A DNA stretch of 7,507 nt from Ramlibacter sp. (GTDB lineage Bacteria > Pseudomonadota > Gammaproteobacteria > Burkholderiales > Burkholderiaceae_C), in assembly GCA_021156245.1 (NCBI GenBank), contig JAJNBO010000112.1:1-7507 (forward strand). The letters run 5' to 3'. Below the pieces are notes generated by a model. It did not search any database, was not told where the DNA came from, and saw nothing but the letters and a program-made list of their open reading frames with translations. This document shows positions 1 through 6,507 of this stretch, in pieces. Within the stretch, counting starts at the first letter, position 1. The number at the start of each line of letters is the position of its first letter. The translations under genes were made by a program, and so were the position numbers.

Positions 1-459
1 GCCCATGCTGGCCAGCACGATGTGCTTGACCGGCGTATTGGCGATGCACTGCTGCAGCGTGTTGGCGAAGTTCTCGATGATGACGATGGCCTTGGACCCC
101 GAGTCCTTGAGCTGGTGCTCCAGCTCGCGCGGCGTGTACAGCGGGTTCACGTTCACCACCACGAAGCCCGCGCGCAGGATCGCCGCGACCGCCACCGGGT
201 ACTGCGGGCAGTTGGGCATCATGATCGCGACGCGCTCGCCCTTGGCGAGGCCCAGCCCCTGCAGGTAGGCGGCAAAGGCGCGACTGAGCGAATCGGTCTC
301 GCCGTAGGTGACCTCCTTGCCCATGAACGAGTAAGCCGTGCGCGCGGCGTACTTCTGGAAGCTCTCCTCCATCAGCTGCACCAGCGAGGCGTACTGCGAG
401 GGATCGATGTCGGCGGGCACCCCTTGCGGGTAAGCGTCGAGCCAGGGCCGGTTTTCCAT
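1..459 (-). CDS. fadD: Long-chain fatty-acid-CoA ligase FadD, N-terminal part (runs off window)
   Basis: This is the first 153 codons of an AMP-forming acyl-CoA synthetase, which activates free fatty acids to acyl-CoA with ATP and CoA at the inner face of the membrane, feeding beta-oxidation or lipid synthesis. The reading frame is open from the ATG at 459 to base 1. The N-terminus (MENRPWLDAYPQGVP) and internal stretches such as SRAFAAYLQ, VAIMMPN and VVNVNPLYTPRELEHQL closely match the start of E. coli FadD as I recall it. The ATP-binding P-loop and catalytic motifs of the family lie further downstream, outside the window. The start is supported by AGGAGA at 474-469, 9 nt before the ATG. 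The gene begins 21 bp after the pntB stop on the same strand, so co-transcription with pntAB is likely. The chain-length class cannot be decided from this fragment; another acyl-CoA synthetase of the FadD subgroup is the alternative. Confidence 0.93.
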   Translation of the reverse strand, partial: MENRPWLDAYPQGVPADIDPSQYASLVQLMEESFQKYAARTAYSFMGKEVTYGETDSLSRAFAAYLQGLGLAKGERVAIMMPNCPQYPVAVAAILRAGFVVVNVNPLYTPRELEHQLKDSGSKAIVIIENFANTLQQCIANTPVKHIVLASMG

Positions 460-468
460 GATTTCTTG

Positions 469-474
469 TCTCCT
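469..474 (-). promoter_or_regulatory. Ribosome binding site of fadD
   Basis: AGGAGA lies 9 nt upstream of the fadD ATG at 459, inside the 21-bp pntB-fadD gap. It fixes the fadD start. No room is visible here for a separate strong promoter or terminator, which supports read-through from pntB. Confidence 0.7.
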
Positions 475-480
475 GTTTCC

Positions 481-1896
481 TTATGACTTCAGTGCGGCGA
501 GGACTTCATCCAGCATCTTCTTGGCATCCCCGAACAGCATGCGGTTGTTTTCCTTGTAGAAAAGCGGATTGTCCACGCCCGCGTAGCCGGACGCCATGCT
601 GCGCTTCATCACGACGGACGTCCTGGCCTTCCAGACCTCCAGCACCGGCATGCCGGCGATCGGGCTGCCCGGGTCGTCCTGCGCGGCGGGGTTCACGATG
701 TCGTTGGCGCCGATCACCATGGCCACGTCCGTCTCCGGGAAGTCCTCGTTGATCTCGTCCATCTCCAGCACGATGTCGTACGGCACCTTGGCTTCTGCGA
801 GCAGCACGTTCATGTGCCCCGGCATGCGCCCGGCCACCGGGTGGATGCCGAAACGCACGTTCACGCGCTTCTCGCGCAGCAGCTTGGTGATCTCGAACAC
901 GGTGTGCTGCGCCTGGGCCACCGCCATGCCGTAGCCGGGAACGATGACCACGCTCTTGGCGTCGCGCAGCAGTTCGGCCGTCTCGACCGCGCTGATCGGC
1001 GACACCTCGCCCGCGGGCTGTGCCGCATCGCCGGCCGCAGCGGGCGCGCCACCGCCGGTGCCGAAGCCCCCGGCGATCACGCTGATGAAGTTGCGGTTCA
1101 TCGCGCGGCACATGATGTACGAGAGGATGGCGCCGGAGGAGCCGACCAGCGCGCCCACCACGATCAGCAGGTCGTTGCTCAGCATGAAGCCGGTGGCGGC
1201 GGCCGCCCAGCCGGAGTAGCTGTTGAGCATGGAGACCACCACCGGCATGTCGGCGCCGCCGATGGCCATCACCATGTGGATCCCGAACAGCAGGGCGATC
1301 ACCGTCATCACGATCAGCGGCAGCATGCCGGCGTCGATGCTTTCGGCCTGCAGGAACACGCGACCGAACCAGATGACGACCAGCAGGCCGGCCAGGTTCA
1401 TCCAGTGGCGTCCCGGCAGCAGCAGGGGCTTGCCGCCGATCTTGCCGGACAGCTTGCCGAAGGCCACGATGGACCCGGAGAAGGTGACCGCCCCGATCAG
1501 GATGCCGATGTAGATCTCCATCTCGTGGATGGACTTTTCGGCCGGGGACGCGAAGGTGATGGTGGGATCGACGTAGCTGGCGAAGCCGACCAGGCAGGCG
1601 GCGAGGCCGACCAGGCTGTGCATCAGGGCGACCAGCTCCGGCATCTGCGTCATCTGCACCTTCTTCGCGGCGACCAGGCCGACGGCGCCGCCGACGACGA
1701 GCGCCGCGATGATCCACGGGTAGCCGGCGGGCGTCACCCGCGGGCCGAACACCGTGGCCAGCACGGCCAGCGTCATGCCGATGACGCCGAACAGGTTGCC
1801 GCGGCGGGCCGTTTCGGGGTTCGACAGGCCGCCCAGGCTGAGGATGAAGAGGATGGTGGAGGCGATGTAGGCGACAGTGGCGAGGCTTGCGTTCAT
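481..1896 (-). CDS. pntB: NAD(P) transhydrogenase subunit beta PntB
   Basis: PntB is the beta subunit of the inner-membrane proton-translocating transhydrogenase: NADH + NADP+ gives NAD+ + NADPH, driven by proton entry. The product has 471 residues against 462 in E. coli. Residues 1-280 hold the polytopic channel domain (dII), with several hydrophobic segments and a conserved MHSLVGLA stretch whose His93 corresponds to the proton-pathway histidine (His91 in E. coli). [20 protein letters not shown] (212-231) and [13 protein letters not shown] are family signatures. A variable Gly/Ala-rich linker (about 280-300) leads to the NADP(H)-binding domain dIII, with [10 protein letters not shown] (321-330), [16 protein letters not shown] (348-363), [14 protein letters not shown] (397-410) and [10 protein letters not shown] (431-440). 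The ATG at 1896 is chosen because [13 protein letters not shown] matches known PntB N-termini; the frame stays open further upstream only by overlapping pntA. It starts 14 bp after the pntA stop. Its ribosome binding site is weak (AAGAAG overlapping the pntA stop), so translational coupling to pntA is probable. Confidence 0.97.
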   Translation of the reverse strand: MNASLATVAYIASTILFILSLGGLSNPETARRGNLFGVIGMTLAVLATVFGPRVTPAGYPWIIAALVVGGAVGLVAAKKVQMTQMPELVALMHSLVGLAACLVGFASYVDPTITFASPAEKSIHEMEIYIGILIGAVTFSGSIVAFGKLSGKIGGKPLLLPGRHWMNLAGLLVVIWFGRVFLQAESIDAGMLPLIVMTVIALLFGIHMVMAIGGADMPVVVSMLNSYSGWAAAATGFMLSNDLLIVVGALVGSSGAILSYIMCRAMNRNFISVIAGGFGTGGGAPAAAGDAAQPAGEVSPISAVETAELLRDAKSVVIVPGYGMAVAQAQHTVFEITKLLREKRVNVRFGIHPVAGRMPGHMNVLLAEAKVPYDIVLEMDEINEDFPETDVAMVIGANDIVNPAAQDDPGSPIAGMPVLEVWKARTSVVMKRSMASGYAGVDNPLFYKENNRMLFGDAKKMLDEVLAALKS

Positions 1897-1910
1897 GTCC
1901 GTGCTTCTTC

Positions 1911-3548
1911 TTACTTGCGGAACATCGCCAGCATGCGACGCGTGACCGCGAAGCCGCCGAACATGTTGACGGCGGTGAGCGCCAGGGCGAACACGGCCAG
2001 GCCCAGGATCAGCTGGTTCGGCCGGTCGGTGCCACTGCCGGCCAGCGGCGGCGCCACCTGCACCAGCGCACCGATCGCGATGATCGAGGAGATCGCATTG
2101 GTCACGCTCATGAGCGGGGTGTGCAGCGAAGGCGTCACGTTCCACACCACCATGTAGCCGACGAAGCAGGCGAGCACGAAGACCGTGAAGTGCGACAGGA
2201 AGCTTGCCGGGGCGTAGAGGCCGACCAGCAGGAAGAGCAGCGCGCCGACACCGAACACGATGGCCAGCGACTTGCCGGACATGGGCTCGGAGGCGCCGTG
2301 CCCGTGCCCCTTGGGCGCGGCCACCGGGGCGGCCGCCTTCTTCGGGGCCGCTGCCGGCATCTTGGGCGGCGGCGCGGGCCAGGTGATCTGGCCGTCCTTG
2401 ACGACCGTGAGGCCGCGGATCGCGTCGTCCTCCATGTTGACGTCGATGCGGCCGTCCTTCGCCTTGCACAGCTCTTCGGCCAGGCGCAGCAGGTTGGTGG
2501 AATAGAGGGTCGAGGACTGCTTGGCCAGGCGGCTCGCCAGGTCGGTGTAGCCCACGATGGTGACGCCGTGCTTCACCACCGCCTGGCCCGGCTCTGTCAG
2601 TTCGCAGTTGCCGCCTTGCTCGGCGGCCATGTCGACGATCACGCTGCCGGGCTTCATGGTGCGCACCATGTCCGCGGTGATCAGCTTCGGGGCCGGCTTG
2701 CCCGGGATCAAGGCGGTCGTGATGATGATGTCGGCGTCCTTCGCCTCCCGCGCATACATGTCGCGCTGCGCCTGCTGGAAGCCTTCGCTCATCACCTTGG
2801 CGTAGCCGCCGCCGCCCGAGCCCTCTTCCTCGTAGTCGACCTTGACGAACTCGCCTCCCAGCGAGACCACCTGGTCGGCCACTTCGGCGCGCGTGTCGTT
2901 GGCGCGGACGATGGCGCCCAGGTTGGCCGCTGTGCCGATGGCCGCCAGGCCTGCGACGCCCGCTCCCGCGATGAAGACGCGGGCCGGCGGGATCTTGCCC
3001 GCGGCCGTGATCTGGCCGTTGAAGAAGCGGCCGAACGCATTGGCGGCCTCGATGACGGCACGGTAGCCGCTGACGCCCGCCATGGAGGTCAGCGCGTCCA
3101 TCTTCTGCGCGCGGGAAAGCTGGCGCGGCAGTGCGTCAATCGCCAGGACCGTGGCGCGCCGCGCGGCGAGCTGCTGCATCAGCTCGGGGTTCTGCGCGGG
3201 CCAGACGAAACCGACCAGGGTCGCGCCTTCGCGCAGCAGCTGGACCTCGGCGGGGGTGGGCGGCCGCACCTTGAAGACGATGTCGGCGCGGGACCAGAGC
3301 TGCGGCGCATCCGGCACCACCTCGGCGCCCACGGCCCGGTACGTGTCATCGGAAAAATTGGAGGCGTCACCCGCCCCGCTTTCGACGGCGACGGCGAATC
3401 CCAGCTTCACGAGCTTGGCGACGACGTCCGGCACCGTGGCGACGCGCTTCTCGCCCGGCACGGTTTCCTTCGGGACCCCGATCAGCAGGGGCGCCCGGGC
3501 AGGGGCGGATTCGCCTGCCGGCAAGGCGGCAGGGGCAGCGGTTTGCAT
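1911..3548 (-). CDS. pntA: NAD(P) transhydrogenase subunit alpha PntA (fused alpha1+alpha2)
   Basis: This is the alpha subunit of the proton-translocating transhydrogenase, carrying the NAD(H)-binding domain dI and part of the membrane domain. At 545 residues it is the single-chain E. coli-type PntA (510 residues), not the split PntAA/PntAB form found in many bacteria. After an Ala/Pro-rich leader of about 20 residues, LLIGVPKE (21-28) begins the dI fold. GYRAVIEAA (161-169), the nucleotide-binding [11 protein letters not shown] (195-205), GYAKVMS (248-254) and [15 protein letters not shown] (277-291) follow. A linker rich in Ala, Pro and Lys (about 391-424) contains GHGHG. The C-terminal membrane part runs from about residue 427 to 545, with three to four hydrophobic segments and signatures [25 protein letters not shown] and [12 protein letters not shown]. 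The ATG at 3548 has GAGGAG at 3564-3559, spaced 10 nt. It is the first gene of a pntA-pntB-fadD run. Confidence 0.97.
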   Translation of the reverse strand: MQTAAPAALPAGESAPARAPLLIGVPKETVPGEKRVATVPDVVAKLVKLGFAVAVESGAGDASNFSDDTYRAVGAEVVPDAPQLWSRADIVFKVRPPTPAEVQLLREGATLVGFVWPAQNPELMQQLAARRATVLAIDALPRQLSRAQKMDALTSMAGVSGYRAVIEAANAFGRFFNGQITAAGKIPPARVFIAGAGVAGLAAIGTAANLGAIVRANDTRAEVADQVVSLGGEFVKVDYEEEGSGGGGYAKVMSEGFQQAQRDMYAREAKDADIIITTALIPGKPAPKLITADMVRTMKPGSVIVDMAAEQGGNCELTEPGQAVVKHGVTIVGYTDLASRLAKQSSTLYSTNLLRLAEELCKAKDGRIDVNMEDDAIRGLTVVKDGQITWPAPPPKMPAAAPKKAAAPVAAPKGHGHGASEPMSGKSLAIVFGVGALLFLLVGLYAPASFLSHFTVFVLACFVGYMVVWNVTPSLHTPLMSVTNAISSIIAIGALVQVAPPLAGSGTDRPNQLILGLAVFALALTAVNMFGGFAVTRRMLAMFRK

Positions 3549-3628
3549 TTAGTCTCTTCTCCTCGATGGGGCGCTGTTGATCTTCTGGAGCTGAACCCAA
3601 GCTTACATGAACGCTTGTCGAGCTTTGC
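3549..3628. promoter_or_regulatory. Divergent intergenic region pntA / metallophosphoesterase
   Basis: This 80-bp gap separates two genes pointing away from each other, so it should contain the promoter of the pnt operon and probably that of the phosphoesterase gene. No convincing sigma-70 pair is visible. On the plus strand TTGATC (3577-3582) could be a -35, but the nearest -10-like hexamer, TTACAT (3603-3608), is 20 bp away. On the minus strand TCGACA (3621-3616) resembles a -35 with no matching -10 at the right distance. A small inverted repeat, CAAGC-N10-GCTTG (3598-3617), might be an operator. The region is less GC-rich than the genes around it. That promoters lie here is inferred from gene orientation; the exact elements are not resolved. 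Confidence 0.45.
3559..3564 (-). promoter_or_regulatory. Ribosome binding site of pntA
   Basis: GAGGAG lies 10 nt upstream of the pntA ATG. It supports the start that gives PntA an extra N-terminal leader of about 20 residues compared with E. coli. There is no internal Met between this start and the conserved IGVPKE motif, so a shorter form would need a non-ATG start. Confidence 0.7.
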
Positions 3629-4750
3629 ATGTCCCTTACCCGTGTCTTTGCCCTTTCCGCCGTTCTCCATCTCTATATAGGGGCCCGGCTGGTGCCGGCG
3701 CTGCCGTCGCTGGCCGCGCAAGTGGCCATGGGTCTCCTGCTCGCCGCCTCCACGCTGCTCGTGCCTGCCGGCCTGACGGCACGCCATTGGGCGCAGCCCC
3801 CCGCTTCCGACCGCCTGACCTGGGTGGGGATGCTGTTCCTGGGGCTGTTCTCTTCCTTCGTGGTGCTGACCTTCTTGCGCGACTTGCTGCTGCTTGGCTT
3901 CGCCATCGCGGGCGGCGCGCCGGCCCACTTGCGGCCCGACTCGGCCATCGCGGTCGTGCTGCTGGCGCTCGCGCTCACCGCGCTCGGCTACTTCAACGCC
4001 CGCCGGACGGCCACGGTGCGGCGCGTGCAGGTGCCGCTGCACGGGCTGGACCCGGCGCTCGCCGGCTTTCGCATCGTCCAGATCAGCGACATCCACGTGG
4101 GGCCGACCATCAAGCAGGACTACCTGCAAGCCATCGTCGAGCGCGTGAACGCGCTGCAGCCCGACGTCGTCGCCATCACCGGGGACCTGGTGGACGGATC
4201 CGTGCCGGAGCTCGCGCAGCATGTCGCGCCGCTCGCCAACCTGCGGGCGGGGCATGGCGTGTACTTCGTGACGGGCAACCACGAGTACTACGCGGGCGTG
4301 CACCCGTGGCTGGCGGAGCTGCGGCGACTTGGCATCCGCGTGCTGCAGAACGAGCACGTCGTCCTCTCGCACGGCGGCGCTTCCCTGGTGCTCGCGGGAG
4401 TCCACGACTACACGGCACACCACTTCGACGAGACGCACCGCAGCGACCCGGCGAAGGCCGTGGCCGGCGCGCCCGAAGGCGTGACGCGCGTGCTGCTTGC
4501 GCACCAGCCACGCACTGCACCGGCCGCGGCGCTTGCAGGTTTCGATCTGCAAGTTTCCGGTCACACGCACGGTGGCCAGTTCCTGCCCTGGAGCCTGTTC
4601 GTGCCGCTGCAGCAGCCCTACGTTGCGGGCTTGCACCAGCTCGGCCGTATGCGGATCTACGTCAGCCGTGGGACCGGTTACTGGGGGCCGCCGAAGCGCA
4701 TCGGTGCACCATCTGAAATTTCAGAGCTTCTTCTGTCCCGCTACGGCTGA
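3629..4750 (+). CDS. Membrane-anchored calcineurin-like metallophosphoesterase (YkuE/YaeI type)
   Basis: This is a 373-residue protein with two parts. Residues 1-124 contain about four hydrophobic segments (near 3-25, 28-50, 64-96 and 104-122). Residues 128-373 form a metallophosphoesterase domain with the standard metal-binding motifs in order: SDIHVG (Asp154, His156), TGDLVDG (Asp186), TGNHEYY (Asn217, His218), LLAHQPR (His292) and SGHTHGGQ (His312, His314). All expected ligands of a dinuclear metal site are present, so the enzyme should be active. The motif spelling, including GHTHGGQF followed by YVSRGTGYWGPP, is that of the YkuE/YaeI subgroup, some members of which act on phospholipid-type or lipid A precursor substrates; the substrate here is unknown. 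The side of the membrane on which the domain lies is not settled by inspection. The ATG at 3629 is the first start after an in-frame TGA at 3608-3610, and only a poor GAG-type ribosome binding site precedes it. The ending uses several AT-rich codons around a short palindrome. Confidence 0.9.
   Translation: MSLTRVFALSAVLHLYIGARLVPALPSLAAQVAMGLLLAASTLLVPAGLTARHWAQPPASDRLTWVGMLFLGLFSSFVVLTFLRDLLLLGFAIAGGAPAHLRPDSAIAVVLLALALTALGYFNARRTATVRRVQVPLHGLDPALAGFRIVQISDIHVGPTIKQDYLQAIVERVNALQPDVVAITGDLVDGSVPELAQHVAPLANLRAGHGVYFVTGNHEYYAGVHPWLAELRRLGIRVLQNEHVVLSHGGASLVLAGVHDYTAHHFDETHRSDPAKAVAGAPEGVTRVLLAHQPRTAPAAALAGFDLQVSGHTHGGQFLPWSLFVPLQQPYVAGLHQLGRMRIYVSRGTGYWGPPKRIGAPSEISELLLSRYG
4712..4725. repeat. 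Perfect 14-bp palindrome inside the 3' end of the phosphoesterase gene
   Basis: TCTGAAATTTCAGA reads the same on both strands and is notably AT-rich for this window. It lies in frame within the conserved GAPSEISELLL end of the phosphoesterase and uses codons (TCT, ATT, TCA) that are uncommon in neighbouring genes. It could be a protein-binding site or chance; no T-tract follows to make it a terminator. Confidence 0.5.
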
Positions 4751-4815
4751 GTCCTACAGGCCGGCGGCGCTCCGTCCGACATGGCTGAGCTTGTACGGGG
4801 GCGAACACTGACCGC

Positions 4816-5538
4816 ATGGCACGTACGGCATTCCTTCCCTTCCCCCTCGCCGGCGCTGGTGCATCCAACGTCATCTACCTCGGTGCGGCGCATTGCCGTC
4901 GCAAATTCGAACTGTTTTATCCGGATGGTTTCGAAGACGAAACCTACCTGGTGGCCGAGCGCTCGCACAAGGAGCGCGCGCACCTCGAGTGGGAAACCGA
5001 GCTTGGCGCCGCCGACCTGCGCAAGCTGCTGGCGCGCGGCGAGTTCCGCGCGGTCGCCGACGCAGCCATCCGCATCGAGGCGCGTGCCAGCCTGCTGTCC
5101 ACGTTCGAGCGCATGGCCCTGCGCGACGCGGTGAAGACGCCCGCCGGCGCCCGCCTGTTCGCCACCGAGCTGTACGGCTTCCTGTACGGGCCGGGCTCGG
5201 CGCAGCGCCGCTTCAACGACTGGCTGGAGGCGTTGGGCGACCTGCCGCAACGCCAGAGCCGCGTGCTCACGTGGCCGGTGGCCACGGTCTTCGGCTTCAT
5301 CGCGCGTCCCGACCGGCACCTGCTGTTCAAGCCGCGGGCCACGCGGCGCGCCGCGCATCTCTACGGCTATGCGCTCGGCTACGACGCCCGGCCTTCCTGG
5401 CCGCTTTACCAGGACCTGATGACATTCGCCGCGGTGGTGCGACGCGACCTGGATCGCAAGCCCGGCTTCAAGGCGCGCGACATGATCGACCTGCAATCCT
5501 TCATGTGGGTGCAAGGCGCGCCGGAGTACGAGGCCTGA
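4816..5538 (+). CDS. Conserved-looking soluble protein of unknown function
   Basis: I cannot assign a function to this 240-residue protein. It has no signal peptide and no membrane segment, so it is probably cytoplasmic. Composition is rich in Arg, Ala and Leu with many aromatic residues. The most constrained-looking stretches are FYPDGFEDETY (34-44), RIEARASLLSTFERMALRDAV (86-106, amphipathic helix), SRVLTWPVATVFGFIARP (148-165) with DRHLLFKP (166-173), and RDMIDLQSFMWVQG (221-234). The even codon bias, matching the neighbours, argues for a long-resident gene and not a recent import. I have an impression of similar unannotated proteins in other proteobacteria, but no family name. The ATG at 4816 has a G-run (GGGGGCG, 4797-4803) about 12 nt upstream as a possible ribosome binding site. 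It follows the phosphoesterase by 65 bp on the same strand, so the two may be co-transcribed. It ends 7 bp from the converging membrane-protein gene. Confidence 0.82.
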   Translation: MARTAFLPFPLAGAGASNVIYLGAAHCRRKFELFYPDGFEDETYLVAERSHKERAHLEWETELGAADLRKLLARGEFRAVADAAIRIEARASLLSTFERMALRDAVKTPAGARLFATELYGFLYGPGSAQRRFNDWLEALGDLPQRQSRVLTWPVATVFGFIARPDRHLLFKPRATRRAAHLYGYALGYDARPSWPLYQDLMTFAAVVRRDLDRKPGFKARDMIDLQSFMWVQGAPEYEA

Positions 5539-5555
5539 GCCAGGCTCAACGCCTC
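5530..5555. terminator. Hairpin across two converging stop codons (possible bidirectional terminator)
   Basis: The sequence forms a stem GAGGC/GCCTC (5530-5534 with 5551-5555), a small C/AC bulge, then TGAGC/GCTCA (5536-5540 with 5544-5548) around a CAG loop. The inner arms contain the TGA stop of the plus-strand gene (5536-5538) and the TGA stop of the minus-strand gene (5548-5546). It is the only strong fold in the convergent junction. No T-run follows on either strand, so it is not a classic intrinsic terminator. It could protect 3' ends or assist termination. Confidence 0.4.
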
Positions 5556-6088
5556 GCGCGCAGGCAGCGGAGGGTTTCCTCCACCATCGGCAGCACGTTG
5601 AACACCAGTACGGCGAGCCCGGCGGCCGCGAGATAAGGCAGCGGCCACGGCTGGTGCTTGAGCTCGAGGCCGAAGTCCGGCTGTCCCGCGCCGAACAGCG
5701 CCAGCACCTGGTCCCACTGCATCACCGCGAGCAGCGCGAGGATCACCAGCGGCAGCAGCTCCATGAAGCTGTGCACCATCTGCTCCACCGGGCGCACTTC
5801 GCGCCTGGGGACGGCGTAGCGCAGCTCCAGGTAAGTGGTGAGTTCGTGCGCCAGGAAGCCGGCGAAGACGATCAGCAGGACGGCGGCGTCCACTTCGAAC
5901 AGGGCCACCGCCACCAGCACCAGCCCGCCCTGGGCCAGCAACAGCCAATGCAGGAGGTTTTCCCGCAGGCCGCTGGTGCGCTCGATCAGCGTGCTGCGGT
6001 GGCAGGCCCAATCCGCCAGCCCGGCCGCTATCCAGAGCGGCGCCACCGCATACATCATGAGGGCCTCGGCGGCTGCGACGCTGCTCAC
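5546..6088 (-). CDS. Polytopic inner-membrane protein of unknown function, last gene of exbBDD cluster
   Basis: This predicted membrane protein has 180 residues and about five hydrophobic segments (near 11-29, 47-64, 66-84, 107-124 and 148-167). I do not recognise a named family. Polar residues recur at or near the membrane boundaries: DWACHR (26-31), E-x3-H at ENLLH (43-47), AHE (80-82), E-x3-H at EQMVH (102-106), then Glu110. Such His/Glu clustering can mark a metal or heme site, but this is inference. The frame begins at GTG 6088, whose GTGA overlaps the stop of the preceding exbD by 4 bp. GGAG (6105-6102 region) about 11 nt upstream supports it, implying translational coupling. ATG codons at residues 11 and 12 are alternative starts and would lose little. 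Its place at the end of an exbB-exbD-exbD run suggests an accessory role in TonB-dependent uptake. Confidence 0.85.
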   Translation of the reverse strand: MSSVAAAEALMMYAVAPLWIAAGLADWACHRSTLIERTSGLRENLLHWLLLAQGGLVLVAVALFEVDAAVLLIVFAGFLAHELTTYLELRYAVPRREVRPVEQMVHSFMELLPLVILALLAVMQWDQVLALFGAGQPDFGLELKHQPWPLPYLAAAGLAVLVFNVLPMVEETLRCLRARR

Positions 6089-6507
6089 CGCGCGAACTGC
6101 TCCGAGCCCACCAGGCCGATCTTCGTCAACCCGAGGCGCTGCGCGCTGGTCAGCGCGGCCGCCACCGGCGCGTAGCGGGCGCGGGGATGCGCGCGCACGT
6201 GGATCTCCGGCTGCTCGGGCAGCCGGGCGGCCTCCAGCAGCTTCGCGTCCAGGGCCTGGCGGTCCGCCAGCGGCTGCCCGTTCCAGACGAAGCGGCCGGC
6301 GGCATCCACCTCCAGCTGCACGATTGCCGGCGGTTCGGCCGGTTGCGGCGCGTTCTGCCCCGGCATCTCCAGGGCGACGGCGTGCAGCTGGATCGGGATG
6401 GTGATGATCAACATCACCAGCAAGACCAGCAGCACGTCCACCAGCGGCGTGGTGTTGATGTCCACCATGGGCTCGGGATCGGGCTCGATGCCGGTGCGGA
6501 TGTTCAT
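6085..6507 (-). CDS. exbD: Biopolymer transporter ExbD, second copy
   Basis: ExbD is a bitopic inner-membrane protein that, with ExbB, forms the proton-driven motor energising TonB. This copy has 140 residues, matching the family length of about 140. A short cytoplasmic N-terminus leads to DINTTPLVDV (16-25) and one membrane helix (about 22-41), including the conserved proton-carrying Asp24. A periplasmic domain follows, with EIHVRAHPRARYAPV and TKIGLVGSE near the end, the usual ExbD C-terminal pattern. The ATG at 6507 overlaps the stop of the first exbD (ATGA) and has GGAG 11 nt upstream; the frame is open further upstream only inside the first copy. It has a Pro-rich stretch (QNAPQPAEPP) after the helix, absent from the first copy. 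TolR is the alternative family member, but the paired arrangement and lack of other tol genes favour ExbD. Confidence 0.92.
   Translation of the reverse strand: MNIRTGIEPDPEPMVDINTTPLVDVLLVLLVMLIITIPIQLHAVALEMPGQNAPQPAEPPAIVQLEVDAAGRFVWNGQPLADRQALDAKLLEAARLPEQPEIHVRAHPRARYAPVAAALTSAQRLGLTKIGLVGSEQFAR
6425..6459. repeat. 35-bp direct repeat, copy in second exbD
   Basis: This matches 6841-6875 at 34 of 35 bases. It encodes the INTTPLVDV segment of the ExbD membrane helix in the same reading frame as the other copy. The likely explanation is paralogy with strong protein constraint or gene conversion. Confidence 0.75.

Noticed and set aside
814..2157. 447-codon plus-strand open frame antisense to pntB
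   Set aside because: The composition is dominated by His, Asp, Gly and Gln repeats, typical of the antisense of a GC-rich gene; PntB is certain on the other strand.
1897..2469. Upstream extension of the pntB frame to 2469
   Set aside because: The extra 191 residues are Arg/Gly/Ala-rich and overlap the pntA coding region; known PntB N-termini align at the ATG at 1896.
1887..3680. 597-codon plus-strand open frame antisense to pntA
   Set aside because: It is a GC-bias shadow: the product is a low-complexity Arg/Gly/His/Asp-rich string with no domain, while the opposite strand encodes unmistakable PntA.
4532..4553. Inverted repeat CTTGCAG-N8-CTGCAAG
   Set aside because: It lies within the conserved catalytic domain coding sequence just before the GHTHGG motif, has no T-run, and is probably chance.
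3482..4636. 384-codon minus-strand open frame antisense to the phosphoesterase
   Set aside because: It has low-complexity His/Arg/Gln-rich sequence, no motif, and overlaps a gene with a complete set of catalytic motifs as well as the start of pntA.
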